Part shown: positions 16,948 to 25,158 of the stretch, in pieces
Layout: every line of letters starts with the position of its first letter
Position numbering within the stretch: the first letter of the stretch is position 1
NCBI RefSeq assembly: GCF_001513955.1
Contig: NZ_KQ948147.1
Span: 646,757-710,756, forward strand
Length of the DNA: 64,000 nucleotides
Reading direction: 5' to 3'
Source: Streptomyces pseudovenezuelae
Lineage (GTDB): Bacteria; Actinomycetota; Actinomycetes; Streptomycetales; Streptomycetaceae
Position numbers and translations under genes: made by a program
Notes under the pieces: generated by a model
Told to the model about the DNA's origin: nothing
What the model saw: only the letters and a program-made list of their open reading frames with translations
The model's database searches: none

Positions 16948-17210
16948 GGTCAGCGGGGCCTCGGCGCGGGAGGCGGCCCCCGTCTTGCGGAGCAGATGCT
17001 CGATGTGGCTGTGAACCGTCCGCGGCGAGAGGAACAGAGCCTGCGCTATGGCCTGATTGGTCCGGCCGGTCGCCGCCCGGGTGAGCACCTCCAGTTCCAG
17101 GAGGCTGAGCCCGTACGGCAGCTCGATGGGCGCTTCGTGAACCAGCACCGCGTCCGCCGGGAGCGCCGAGTCCTGCCCATGCCTCCGGAGCATGACGCGG
17201 TACGAGACGC
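16948..17210 (-). pseudogene. Remnant of a LuxR-type HTH regulator (C-terminal part)
   Basis: On the minus strand the DNA encodes YRVMLRRHG, then IELPYGLSLLELEVLTRAATG and TNQAIAQALFLSPRTVHSHI, ending in KTGAASRAEA: a complete GerE/LuxR helix-turn-helix with its lead-in. There is no N-terminal domain, no start codon with RBS and no natural stop, since the frame runs on antisense through arsM. At its upstream end it abuts a piece of another gene at about 17205. It is a decayed fragment, not a working regulator. Confidence 0.7.
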
Positions 17211-17370
17211 CGTCCTCTGGCCCCGTCCTGCGCCGGCTCGTCGAGCACGGCCACGGCTTCCACCCGCTCGGCCGCCCGACCCCGGAGGACCTGCGCACGC
17301 TCTCGGAGGCGACGGCCGCGGCCGGCCGGCACACCGCCGATCTGGAAATTCCCGCGCTCCTGGGCCTCAA
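17204..17370 (+). pseudogene. Fragment of a luciferase-like (F420-dependent) oxidoreductase
   Basis: The plus strand reads VLRRLVEHGHGFHPLGRPT then PEDLRTLSEATAAAGR and TADLEI, the late part of an LLM-class F420-dependent oxidoreductase. Nothing of the N-terminal barrel is present. It breaks off at about 17370 exactly where the minus-strand piece of the same type of protein ends. Confidence 0.65.
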
Positions 17371-17480
17371 CCGCCCGCCACCGTGTCCACGTGCCGCATC
17401 ACCTCGCGGCAGAACGCTCCGACCGCCTGCGGGTCGTCGATGAACTGGTTCGGTTTGGCGCAGAACGTGGTGAAGCCCTG
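17367..17480 (-). pseudogene. Inverted C-terminal fragment of the same oxidoreductase type
   Basis: The minus strand from 17477 down reads GFTTFCAKPNQFIDD, PQAVGAFCREVMRHV and DTVAGG followed by a TGA stop (17369-17367). This is the C-terminal end typical of LLM-class oxidoreductases (GFTxFCxKPxQF). With the plus-strand piece beside it, the simplest reading is one ancestral gene split by a small inversion. Confidence 0.65.
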
Positions 17481-17522
17481 AGGCCCCCCGCGGTCGCCGC
17501 CCCCGGTTCACCGCCCGCCCTC

Positions 17523-18632
17523 TCAGCCGGCCGCCGGCCGCACCGAGTCCCGGATCACGAGCTGTGTGCTCAGCACGACGTGGTTGTCGGACGCGAACTC
17601 CACCTCGCGTTCCAGAGCCAGACGTACGGCGGTGCGGCCCAGTTCCTCGTACGGGACCCGCACCGTGGTCAGGGCAGGTGTCAGGTCGGCGGCGAAGGGG
17701 ACGTCGTCGAAGCCGACCACGGAGACCTCGTCCGGGACGCGCACTCCGGCCTCGCGCAGCGCGGCCAGCGCCCCCAGCGCGACCATGTCGGACCCCGCGA
17801 ACACCGCTGTGAACCCGAGGCCCGCGCGCAGCGCCTCCCGGGTGCGCAGGTAACCCGACCCCCGGGTGTAGTCCCCGCTCGTGTCCAGTTCCCCGGCGAG
17901 CGGGATGCCGTGGGCGCGCAGCGCGTCCTGGTATCCGAGGCGCCGCTCCTCCGCGCTGCTGAAGCCGGGCGCACCACCGAGGAACAGGACCCGCCGGTGA
18001 CCGGCCGTCAGCAGCTGCGCGGTGGCCTGGAAGGCGCCGCCGCGGTTGTCGTAGTCCACGACGGTGGCCGGCACCCCGGCGGGCAGCGGCGGCCTGCCGC
18101 ACAGCACGAGCCGGGACCCCGCCAGGTCCAATGCCTCGGCATAGCCGGCCATACGGCGGTGATAGGCGTCGTCGATCACGGTGCCGCCGACGAGGACGAC
18201 CGCCGCCGCGTGCTGTTCCCGCATCAGCTGGACCAGGTCGTCCTCGCGCTCGGGGTCGCCCTTGGTCGAGCAGACCAGGCTGAGGCGGCCCCGTCTGCCG
18301 GCCTCCTCCTCCACACCCGCCGCCACGTGGGCGAGGGAGGGGCCGGTGATGTCCCGCAGCACCAGGGCGATGGGCCCGGCGACCCGGCCGGAGAGTGCCT
18401 TGGCGTGGACGTTGACGACGTAGTGGAGGGAGTTCACGGCGGCCATGACCCGCTCCCTGGTCTCCGTGGACACCGGGTAGTTGCCCGCCAGCGTCCGGGA
18501 AACGGTTGCTACGGAGACACCGGCCTTCGCGGCGACGTCGCGAATCGTGCTGGGCCTGTCGGCCGGCCCTCTCCTCCGCTTGGCCCGACGCGTCTCCCGG
18601 GCGCCGGAGGGCCCGTCATCCTCGTCCGTCAC
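17523..18632 (-). CDS. LacI-family transcriptional regulator
   Basis: 369 aa. The N-terminal LacI helix-turn-helix reads TIRDVAAKAGVSVATVSRTL with the hinge helix motif ALSG, followed by a periplasmic-binding-protein-like sugar-sensing domain (GYQDALRAHGI, FAGSDMVALGAL, SVVGFDDVPFA). GTG 18632 (giving VTDEDDGPSG) is preferred; an in-frame ATG at 18686 would put the start beside the operator. A LacI-type dyad GTAACCGTTTAC lies 68 bp upstream. The gene is third in a minus-strand operon with the GH97 glycosidase and a SnoaL-like protein, so it probably controls use of an alpha-galactoside or alpha-glucoside. Confidence 0.9.
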   Translation of the reverse strand: MTDEDDGPSGARETRRAKRRRGPADRPSTIRDVAAKAGVSVATVSRTLAGNYPVSTETRERVMAAVNSLHYVVNVHAKALSGRVAGPIALVLRDITGPSLAHVAAGVEEEAGRRGRLSLVCSTKGDPEREDDLVQLMREQHAAAVVLVGGTVIDDAYHRRMAGYAEALDLAGSRLVLCGRPPLPAGVPATVVDYDNRGGAFQATAQLLTAGHRRVLFLGGAPGFSSAEERRLGYQDALRAHGIPLAGELDTSGDYTRGSGYLRTREALRAGLGFTAVFAGSDMVALGALAALREAGVRVPDEVSVVGFDDVPFAADLTPALTTVRVPYEELGRTAVRLALEREVEFASDNHVVLSTQLVIRDSVRPAAG

Positions 18633-18699
18633 GGCCCCGACGTTACTGCACCGGCTCGTATCGGTGAGCCGGCCGGTCGGGAACACCCCTGTCGATGCA

Positions 18700-18711
18700 G
18701 TAACCGTTTAC
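18700..18711. promoter_or_regulatory. LacI-type operator upstream of lacI gene
   Basis: GTAACCGTTTAC differs by one base from the palindrome GTAAACGTTTAC, a common LacI-family operator form. It lies 68 bp before the GTG start of the regulator and just past the SnoaL gene, consistent with autoregulation. A sister site precedes the GH97 gene. Confidence 0.55.
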
Positions 18712-18716
18712 GCGGC

Positions 18717-19121
18717 TCACCGGTCGAAGTAGGCCTCGGCGACCGCGTGCGTGTCCTCGTACAGGTGATAGCGGGTGATGAGCCCGTCCCGGACGGTGAC
18801 GTGCAGGGCGAACGCGGTGTCGATGTCCCGGCCCGTCTTCCTGACCTCGGAGACCATGTGCCCGAGGAGCACCACGTCCGCGCCCTCGGCGATGACCTGA
18901 CGGAGGCCGAACTCCTTGGGCCGCACATGGGTCTGCAGCAGTTCGAAGAACGTCCGCATGCCGTCCGCCGAGTCGACCTCCGGCACCCACGGAATGCCCG
19001 GCGGGTGCGGGATGGAGAAGGACACCGAGTCGGCGAACAGGGTCGCCGCCTCGGCGCTCTTTCCCTCGGCGAGCAACGGGAACAGGCGTTGCACGGTCTG
19101 TGCCGGTGACTCTGTCGTCAT
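18717..19121 (-). CDS. SnoaL/NTF2-like protein
   Basis: 134 aa with the cone-shaped NTF2 fold pattern (MTTESPAQTVQRLFPLLAEG at the N-terminus, HVTVRDGLITRYHLYEDTHAV at the end). Such proteins are small hydrolase/isomerase-like or binding proteins, and function cannot be deduced. It lies 30 bp after the GH97 gene on the same strand and is probably co-transcribed. Confidence 0.8.
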   Translation of the reverse strand: MTTESPAQTVQRLFPLLAEGKSAEAATLFADSVSFSIPHPPGIPWVPEVDSADGMRTFFELLQTHVRPKEFGLRQVIAEGADVVLLGHMVSEVRKTGRDIDTAFALHVTVRDGLITRYHLYEDTHAVAEAYFDR

Positions 19122-19151
19122 GTCGGCCGACCCTACCGGCCGGACGACGGC

Positions 19152-21134
19152 TCAGCTCGGTTTCAGGACGACCGCCTGGCCGCCCGCCGGTGCCATGGCC
19201 ACGCTCAGGGTGCTCTCCGCGGTGACCGACAGGCTGCTGACCACGACCGGGGTCTGATGGGGCGCGGCACCGGGGGTGCCGTCGGCGTACACGGTCGCTG
19301 TGTACGCCCCGCCGCCCAGGAACGACAGCGGGACCGACAGGATCCGGGAGGTCTCGTCGGTCATGGCCCCGAGGTACCAGGTGTCGCCGCTCCGGCGGGC
19401 GACCGCCACGTACGCGCCGATCGACCCGGCCAGGGTCCGGCTCTCGTCCCAGGTCGTGGGGACCGACTCGAACCAGGGCAGTCCGGGCCAGCCGGCCGGG
19501 TCGGCGTACTTGGACGGCTTGTCGTACCAGAAGAGGAAGTTGAGGGGCTGGTAGTACACTGCGGCCATCGCCATCTGGTGGGCGTTGGTCGTCCTGTCCC
19601 GTGACTGGCCGTAGCAGATGGTGTAGTCCATGGGGCCGCCGATGTTGCGCGCGAAGGGGAGCGTCACGTTGTGCGTGGCGGTCGGGAACTGCTCGTTGCC
19701 CCGCACGCCCTCCAGGCTGATCCAGTTGGGGTAGGCGCGCTCGTGGCCGAACGGCCGGACGTCGTCGTGCATGTCGATCAGCAGCCGGTGTCCGGCGGCC
19801 GTCCTCGCCCAGTCGGTGATCCGGCCGGTCATCGTCTGCGTGCCGTCGTTGATGAAGCCGAGCTTGACGCCCGCGACGCCCCAGCTCCGGTAGAGCCCGA
19901 AGAGGGAGTCCGCGTCGGTCAGCGCGAGCCGGTTGACGTAGAGGAGGACACCGATGCCCTTGCTCGTGGCGTACGAGATCACGGAGGGGAGGTCGATGAC
20001 GGCGATCGGCCTGGTGGCGTCGGTGGTGGTGAACTCGGGGCCGTACCAGCCGGCGTCGTACTCGACGTACTGCAGGCCCCGGGCCACCGCGAAGTCGACG
20101 CCCGCGAGTCCGGCGGCGGTGCTGAGCTCGCAGCGGAAGACTTTGCCCGGCTTGATCCACGAGGTGTCGGCCAGGGCGTTGGGCGGCGCCAGATTGAGTA
20201 TCAGCTCGGCGTTGTCGACCAGTTCGGCGTGCGTGGAACCGATTACTACCGCGCGCCACGGTGTGGCGAAGGGGGTGGTGACCGTGGCGGTCGGCTCGAC
20301 CGGGCCGGTGCCGCGGGCGGTGTGCTCCATCAGGAAGGCGGAGAGGGTACTGGGCTGTCCGTCGACCGAACCGAGCATCAGACGCGGGAAGTCGAGCCGG
20401 GCCGACTCGCAGACGCAGGCGATGAGCCCGTCCGTCAGGGTGGCGGTGAGGGGCAGGTCGGTCAGGGGGCCGTGGTCCGTGCCGGAGGCGCCGGTGACCG
20501 GGATGGAGCCGGGCGGCACCGGGAGGTAGGCGTCCTCGTCGCGGGCGCTGTAGACGGTGGTGCCGTCCGGGAAGGCGAACGTGGTCAGCTCGTCGGAGAC
20601 GGTGGCCGTGCCCTCGTCGAGCAGGAGGTGGCGCAGGGCGACTCCGGTCCGGTAGGCGCGGATCTCGACGCCGAAGCGGATTCCCGAGACACGGTCCCGC
20701 AACTGCCAGCGCTGTTCCTGGTAGTGGTCGGTGACGGTGGCGTTGCGGCCGTACACCGGGTTCCAGGTGGTGCGGGCGGTCCGGTGCTGGTTCCGGGTCA
20801 CCGTCACGTCGCTGCCGAGGACGGTCCCGTCGCTCAGCGCGAGTCCCAGGACGGAGGTGTCGACGACGGTCCTGCCCTGGTGCCGGACGGACCACCGGAG
20901 CGCTCCGTCCACCACCGACATCGTGATGGCGTTGGCGCCCATGCGCGCGGTCGCGCGGAACGGCGGCCTCGCCCGGGCAGCTTCGTCGGCGGCGTGGGCC
21001 GGCTGCGCCAGGGTCCCCGCCGCGGCCAGGCCGGCGGTGACGGCCGCGCCCTTGAGCACCCGTCGACGCGACGGCACCCCAGGGGAGACGGCTGCGTCCC
21101 GCGCGGGCTCTTCCCGGTCCTGTGTGGTTCTCAT
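19152..21134 (-). CDS. Secreted glycoside hydrolase family 97 enzyme
   Basis: 660 aa. A twin-arginine signal peptide (SRRRVLKGAAVTAGLAAAG...AHA, cleavage near residue 49) is followed by the GH97 N-terminal beta-sandwich, a TIM barrel (YVEYDAGWYGPEF, GIGVLLYVN, GVAGVKLGFINDGTQ, DMHDDVRPFGHERAYPN, EGVRGNEQF) and a C-terminal beta domain. GH97 enzymes are alpha-glucosidases or alpha-galactosidases. The EGVRGNE motif holds a glutamate expected in the active site. A LacI operator-like GTAAACGTTTTC lies 30 bp before the start, and GGAGAGG precedes the ATG. First gene of the GH97-SnoaL-lacI operon. Confidence 0.9.
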   Translation of the reverse strand: MRTTQDREEPARDAAVSPGVPSRRRVLKGAAVTAGLAAAGTLAQPAHAADEAARARPPFRATARMGANAITMSVVDGALRWSVRHQGRTVVDTSVLGLALSDGTVLGSDVTVTRNQHRTARTTWNPVYGRNATVTDHYQEQRWQLRDRVSGIRFGVEIRAYRTGVALRHLLLDEGTATVSDELTTFAFPDGTTVYSARDEDAYLPVPPGSIPVTGASGTDHGPLTDLPLTATLTDGLIACVCESARLDFPRLMLGSVDGQPSTLSAFLMEHTARGTGPVEPTATVTTPFATPWRAVVIGSTHAELVDNAELILNLAPPNALADTSWIKPGKVFRCELSTAAGLAGVDFAVARGLQYVEYDAGWYGPEFTTTDATRPIAVIDLPSVISYATSKGIGVLLYVNRLALTDADSLFGLYRSWGVAGVKLGFINDGTQTMTGRITDWARTAAGHRLLIDMHDDVRPFGHERAYPNWISLEGVRGNEQFPTATHNVTLPFARNIGGPMDYTICYGQSRDRTTNAHQMAMAAVYYQPLNFLFWYDKPSKYADPAGWPGLPWFESVPTTWDESRTLAGSIGAYVAVARRSGDTWYLGAMTDETSRILSVPLSFLGGGAYTATVYADGTPGAAPHQTPVVVSSLSVTAESTLSVAMAPAGGQAVVLKPS

Positions 21135-21163
21135 GGTGGGCGCGGCCTCTCCGTGGACGTGGA

Positions 21164-21175
21164 GTAAACGTTTTC
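21164..21175. promoter_or_regulatory. LacI-type operator upstream of GH97 gene
   Basis: GTAAACGTTTTC, one mismatch from the palindrome GTAAACGTTTAC, sits 30 bp before the GH97 start. It pairs with 18700-18711 in front of the regulator gene, which suggests that the LacI protein represses the operon and itself. Confidence 0.55.
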
Positions 21176-21272
21176 TACGAGAGCATGGTGGACGGAGCGA
21201 GGAAGCCGGGTCAAGACCCGCGGAAGGCCCGGCCGCTGTGGGTCCGCCCGGCGGCCGGGGCGCGCCGCATGC

Positions 21273-22022
21273 TCAGGAGCCGGGCCGGCGAGGCCCGTCG
21301 AAGCCGTGCCGGGACGCTTCGTTCTTGCGCATCCGGACGGCCACGAAGAACGGAGTCCGGTGGGTCTTGAGGTAGCGGCTCTCGTCGACGCGACGGGCGG
21401 CCTCCGTGGCCCGGGGCTCCACGAACCGCTCCAGGGCGAACCCGGTGTCGAGGAGTTCGCCCAGGAAGGTCTGCATAGTCATGCGGCGGTAGGAGTGGGT
21501 GGTGCCGCTGTCCCCGAACCGCGTCTCGACCCGGTCCTCGTCGAAGTAGGACCCGCCGTGCCAGACCCAGTCCGCGGTCGGGTGGACCGTGGAGACCAGC
21601 AGGGTGCCGCCCGGACGCAGGACGCGGTGCGCCTCGGCCAGCAGTTGCCGCCGGGCCTCCAGATGATGGTGGACCAGGGCGATGACCACCAGGTCGAACG
21701 AGTCGTCGGACAGGAAGCCCAGGGGTTCCTCCAGGTCGTGCTGGTGCAGGGCGACGGCTACGTCGTCGCCGACGCGGGCACGGGCGTGGCGCAGGAGCGT
21801 CGCGCTGCCCTCGACGCCGACCACCTCGGCCGCGCCTCGTGCCCGCAGTTCCGTGATGTAGTGCCCGGCCCCGCAGCCGGCGTCCAGGACGCGCAGCCCG
21901 GTGACGTCACCGGCCAGGTCGAGCATGGCGGGCCGGTCGGTGTGGGCGTTGTAGGGGCCGTCGGTCGCGTTGTCGGCGAAGTGCTCGCCGAGGGCACCCT
22001 CGTGGGCGGTGTGGATGCGCAT
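21273..22022 (-). CDS. Class I SAM-dependent methyltransferase
   Basis: 249 aa. Motif I reads VLDAGCGAGHYITELRARG, motif II VVGVEGS, motif IV DSFDLVVIALVHHHL, and a post-motif RVLRPGGTLLVSTVHP follows. This is the general UbiE/Methyltransf_11 layout, acting on an unknown small molecule. Adjacent GTG (22025) and ATG (22022) give either start. It follows the membrane-protein gene on the same strand after only 21 bp, so the two are probably co-transcribed. Confidence 0.85.
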   Translation of the reverse strand: MRIHTAHEGALGEHFADNATDGPYNAHTDRPAMLDLAGDVTGLRVLDAGCGAGHYITELRARGAAEVVGVEGSATLLRHARARVGDDVAVALHQHDLEEPLGFLSDDSFDLVVIALVHHHLEARRQLLAEAHRVLRPGGTLLVSTVHPTADWVWHGGSYFDEDRVETRFGDSGTTHSYRRMTMQTFLGELLDTGFALERFVEPRATEAARRVDESRYLKTHRTPFFVAVRMRKNEASRHGFDGPRRPGS

Positions 22023-22043
22023 CACGGCATGCTGCCGGAGGGG

Positions 22044-23180
22044 TCAGGCGGGGACAACCGGTGCGGGCAGGGGGTCCCGGTCTCCGGCCAGCCGCAGTGT
22101 CGCGAGCGCCGCGAGGCCTGACATGACCCCGAAGGTGAGGGCGGCCGGGACGCCGGTGCCCAGCGCCGAGAACACGTGCACGGGCCCCCACACGGCGCCG
22201 GTGTCGTCGACCGCCATGTGCAGGACCTGACTCGCGAGCAGTCCCAGCACGGTCGCGCACACCGCGCCCAGCACCATCGCCGGCGCGGTGGTCCGGGTGA
22301 GCAGGCCCGGCAGCAGGCGCAGCGACCACCACACCACGACCAGCAGGAGCACGTCGGCGGCCCGGTACAGCAGCCAGTGGCCGACAGACGTGGTCGACGG
22401 GCCGCTCCAGGCGCCCAGCAGGAGCCACAGGCGCAGCAGGTCACCGGGCTCGGACAGCAGGCCCGACCCGCTGAACGACGTCTGGATCCAGGCCGCCACC
22501 GACTGGTACGACAGCACCACCAGCGACACCGCGACCACCGCCGTTCCGACGCCGGCGGCCGCGCGGGCGGCACGCGGCGGCACACTGCGCCGGGGGAGCG
22601 GGTCCGCGCCCTTCGCGGTGACCCGCGCCACGACCACCGTGAGGAGGGCGGTCGCCAGCCCCGCGAACACGGCGACCGGCCCGCTCGACGCGATCACCGC
22701 CGCGAGCTGCGGCAGGACCCGGTAGCTGCCGCGGCCCCCGGACGCGATCAGCCAGGGTGCGGAGACCGTCACGGCCAGGGTCGCGGCCACCGGGGCCCAG
22801 GCCCACAGCGCGAGCAGGGTGGCCGGGGTACGGCCCTGGGCCGGCGGAATCCTGCGGAGCAGGAGCAGCGCGCCCGCCAGGAAGAACGCGAACAGGGCCA
22901 CGAACCTGATCTGCATCGCGGTGCGGTACAGATCGGAGTACCGGGTGGCTCCGCCCCCGTCCGTGCCCGCGCCGGCGGTCCCGTCGGACGACAGGGCCGT
23001 CGAGGGGTCGTACGACCAGGGTGTGAGCCAGCGACGGAGTTCGTTCACGGAGTCCACGTCGAACACGCTGGTGCTGCCGCGCAGTTGGAGTGCCTGCGCG
23101 CTCGCCCCCGCCCACCACAGCAACAACGTGATCAGCAGGCCGCCGACCAGGGCCGGTATCACCGCGCGCCGATATGTCAT
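22044..23180 (-). CDS. Multi-pass membrane protein of unknown function
   Basis: 378 aa with about eight predicted transmembrane segments, starting AVIPALVGGLLITLLLWWAG and followed by an external loop of about 60 residues (QLRGSTSVFDVDSVNELRRW...). Further helices are separated by short Arg-rich cytoplasmic loops. The layout resembles streptophobe-type actinobacterial membrane proteins; I cannot assign a function. The ATG lies at the very edge of the intergenic region. It is the upstream partner of the methyltransferase gene. Confidence 0.75.
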   Translation of the reverse strand: MTYRRAVIPALVGGLLITLLLWWAGASAQALQLRGSTSVFDVDSVNELRRWLTPWSYDPSTALSSDGTAGAGTDGGGATRYSDLYRTAMQIRFVALFAFFLAGALLLLRRIPPAQGRTPATLLALWAWAPVAATLAVTVSAPWLIASGGRGSYRVLPQLAAVIASSGPVAVFAGLATALLTVVVARVTAKGADPLPRRSVPPRAARAAAGVGTAVVAVSLVVLSYQSVAAWIQTSFSGSGLLSEPGDLLRLWLLLGAWSGPSTTSVGHWLLYRAADVLLLVVVWWSLRLLPGLLTRTTAPAMVLGAVCATVLGLLASQVLHMAVDDTGAVWGPVHVFSALGTGVPAALTFGVMSGLAALATLRLAGDRDPLPAPVVPA

Positions 23181-23521
23181 GTGTGTCTGCCCCCGCCTTG
23201 ACCCGGTGTCCGTATGCGTTTCGGTCCGTAGGATTTTCGAACAGAGGAAGAGTAGGGCGTGGTGATCGCGGGCGGCGTGTGAGGGTGTTCACGACGTCGG
23301 CCCGCCGGTCCGTGGCCGCCACCCGGCCGGCGCAGCGGACCGGCACCGTACGGCGGCGCGGATTCGGTGGCGGCCGCACGAGGCTCCGGTACGGCTCCGA
23401 CGCCGGCCGGGAGCATCATGATCCGCTGCCGCGAGGACCCGGAACCGGCCGCCCCGGATATTCGCTTGCATGCGCCCGTCACACGGGCCAACCTCGCCTG
23501 ACCGACGACGAAGGCAGAGAA
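23181..23521. other. Divergent intergenic region
   Basis: 341 bp between the membrane-protein gene (minus) and the deaminase gene (plus). I see no gene, clear promoter pair or strong dyad. GAAGGCAGAG at its right edge serves as the RBS of the deaminase. Confidence 0.4.
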
Positions 23522-23935
23522 GTGACCACGCAGACCCACCCCGTCGACCACGAACTCGTCCAGGCCGCGGCGGATGTCGCCCGCACGCGTTGCCGGGGTG
23601 ACAACCACACCATGGCGGCCGCGGCCCGTGCCCGGGACGGCCGGATCGTCACCGCCGTGAACGCCTACCACTTCACGGGAGGCCCCTGCGCCGAACTGGT
23701 CCTCATCGGTGCGGCGGCCGCCCAGGGCGCCTACGAGCTGGACACGATCGTCGCCGTGGGTGACCGCGACCGCGGTGTCGTTCCCCCGTGCGGCCGCTGC
23801 CGCCAGGTCCTGCTCGACTACTTCCCCGACCTCAAGGTCATCGTCGGGACGGACGCCCGCACCCGGACCGTGCGCATCACCGACCTGCTGCCCGAGACCT
23901 ATGTGTGGGCCGATCACCAGCTCGACGCCGAGTGA
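23522..23935 (+). CDS. Cytidine deaminase-family protein (blasticidin-S-deaminase-like)
   Basis: 137 aa. The zinc site is Cys56-Ala-Glu58 plus Cys90-x-x-Cys93 (GGPCAELV and PPCGRCRQVLLDY), the three-cysteine form found in small tetrameric cytidine deaminases and blasticidin-S deaminases. Glu58 is the catalytic proton shuttle. GTG 23522 follows GAAGGCAGAGA; the longer frame upstream is not coding. It could salvage (deoxy)cytidine or detoxify a nucleoside antibiotic, and sequence alone does not decide. The aldo/keto reductase gene follows after 124 bp. Confidence 0.85.
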   Translation: MTTQTHPVDHELVQAAADVARTRCRGDNHTMAAAARARDGRIVTAVNAYHFTGGPCAELVLIGAAAAQGAYELDTIVAVGDRDRGVVPPCGRCRQVLLDYFPDLKVIVGTDARTRTVRITDLLPETYVWADHQLDAE

Positions 23936-24059
23936 CCGCGCCGACCGTGTCGCCGAGAGCGTGGCATGGTCAGCAGTGGGGTGGACAGCAGCAGGGACAG
24001 CAGCCTCGCCGACCCTGCCACTGAGTCGGCGGCCGGCACCGGAACAAGGAGCGACAACC

Positions 24060-25058
24060 ATGCGGTACCGCACACTCGGCAGCTCGGACCTGAACGTCTC
24101 GGAGATCTCGCTCGGATCCTGGCTCACCTACTCCGGGGGCGTCGAGGCGGACGCGACCCGCGCCTGCACGGAGGCGGCCTTCGACGCCGGCATCAACTTC
24201 TTCGACACCGCCAACGCCTACGGTCAGGGGGCCGCAGAGACGGCCTGGGGCGAGATCCTGTCCGCCCACCCCCGCGACTCCTACCTCCTGGCCACCAAGG
24301 TCTACTTCCCGATGTCGGACGACCCGGCGGACCGGGGACTGTCGCCCGCCCACATCGCCCAGCAGATCGACGCCTCTCTCACCCGCCTGCAGACCGACCA
24401 CGTCGACCTGTACCAGGCGCACCGGTTCGACTCCAGGGTGCCGATCGAGGACACCGTCGAGGCGTTCCAGAAGGTCGTCGAGCAAGGCAAGGCCCGCTAC
24501 ATCGGCTTCAGCGAGTGGACCCCGGAGCAGATCCGGACGGCGATCGACCTCGCCGGTCCGGATCTGTTCGTCTCCTCCCAGCCGCAGTACTCCATGCTGT
24601 GGCAGGCCCCCGAGGCCGAGGTCTTCGGTCTGTGCGCCGCGAACGGCATCTCCCAGATCGTCTGGTCACCGCTCGCCCAGGGCGTCCTGACCGGTAAGTA
24701 CAAGCCGGGGCAGCCCGTACCGGAGGGCAGCCGGTTCGCGTCCGCGGACATGGCGGTCTCCCAGGACCTCGTCTACAGCGACGCCATCCTGGAGGCGGTC
24801 CAGCGGCTCGTGCCGATCGCCGAGGGGGCGGGGATGAGCATGCCCACCCTGGCGCTCGCCTGGGTCCTGCGCCGCACCGAGGTCGCCTCCGCCATCACCG
24901 GCGCCTCGCGGCCCGAGCAGGTCCACGCCAACGCCGCCGCCTCCGGCGTGGAACTCTCCGAGGACCTCCTCACCGCCGTCGACCAGGCCCTCGGCGACGT
25001 CCCGGTCACCGAACCCACCCTCGCCCCCGCCGCCCAGGAGGGCATCAAGCACCGCTGA
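24060..25058 (+). CDS. Aldo/keto reductase (voltage-gated K+ channel beta-subunit type)
   Basis: 332 aa TIM barrel. MRYRTLGSSDLNVSEISLG opens the protein, FFDTANAYGQGAAE carries the catalytic Asp/Tyr, and LATKVYFPM the Lys. VDLYQAHRFD, GFSEWT and WSPLAQGVLTGKY follow, then a C-terminal NADPH loop around ITGASRPEQV. It is a cytoplasmic NADPH-dependent reductase of unknown aldehyde or ketone substrate. AAGGAG lies nine bases before the ATG. Confidence 0.92.
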   Translation: MRYRTLGSSDLNVSEISLGSWLTYSGGVEADATRACTEAAFDAGINFFDTANAYGQGAAETAWGEILSAHPRDSYLLATKVYFPMSDDPADRGLSPAHIAQQIDASLTRLQTDHVDLYQAHRFDSRVPIEDTVEAFQKVVEQGKARYIGFSEWTPEQIRTAIDLAGPDLFVSSQPQYSMLWQAPEAEVFGLCAANGISQIVWSPLAQGVLTGKYKPGQPVPEGSRFASADMAVSQDLVYSDAILEAVQRLVPIAEGAGMSMPTLALAWVLRRTEVASAITGASRPEQVHANAAASGVELSEDLLTAVDQALGDVPVTEPTLAPAAQEGIKHR

Positions 25059-25158
25059 ACCCGCGGGTTCCTGACCGCCCTTGAGGTCCCCGCGCGATTG
25101 ACGCCCCCGTGGCGTCTGCCTACCGTCGCCCCAACACATCTGAACAGGCAGGTCGACG

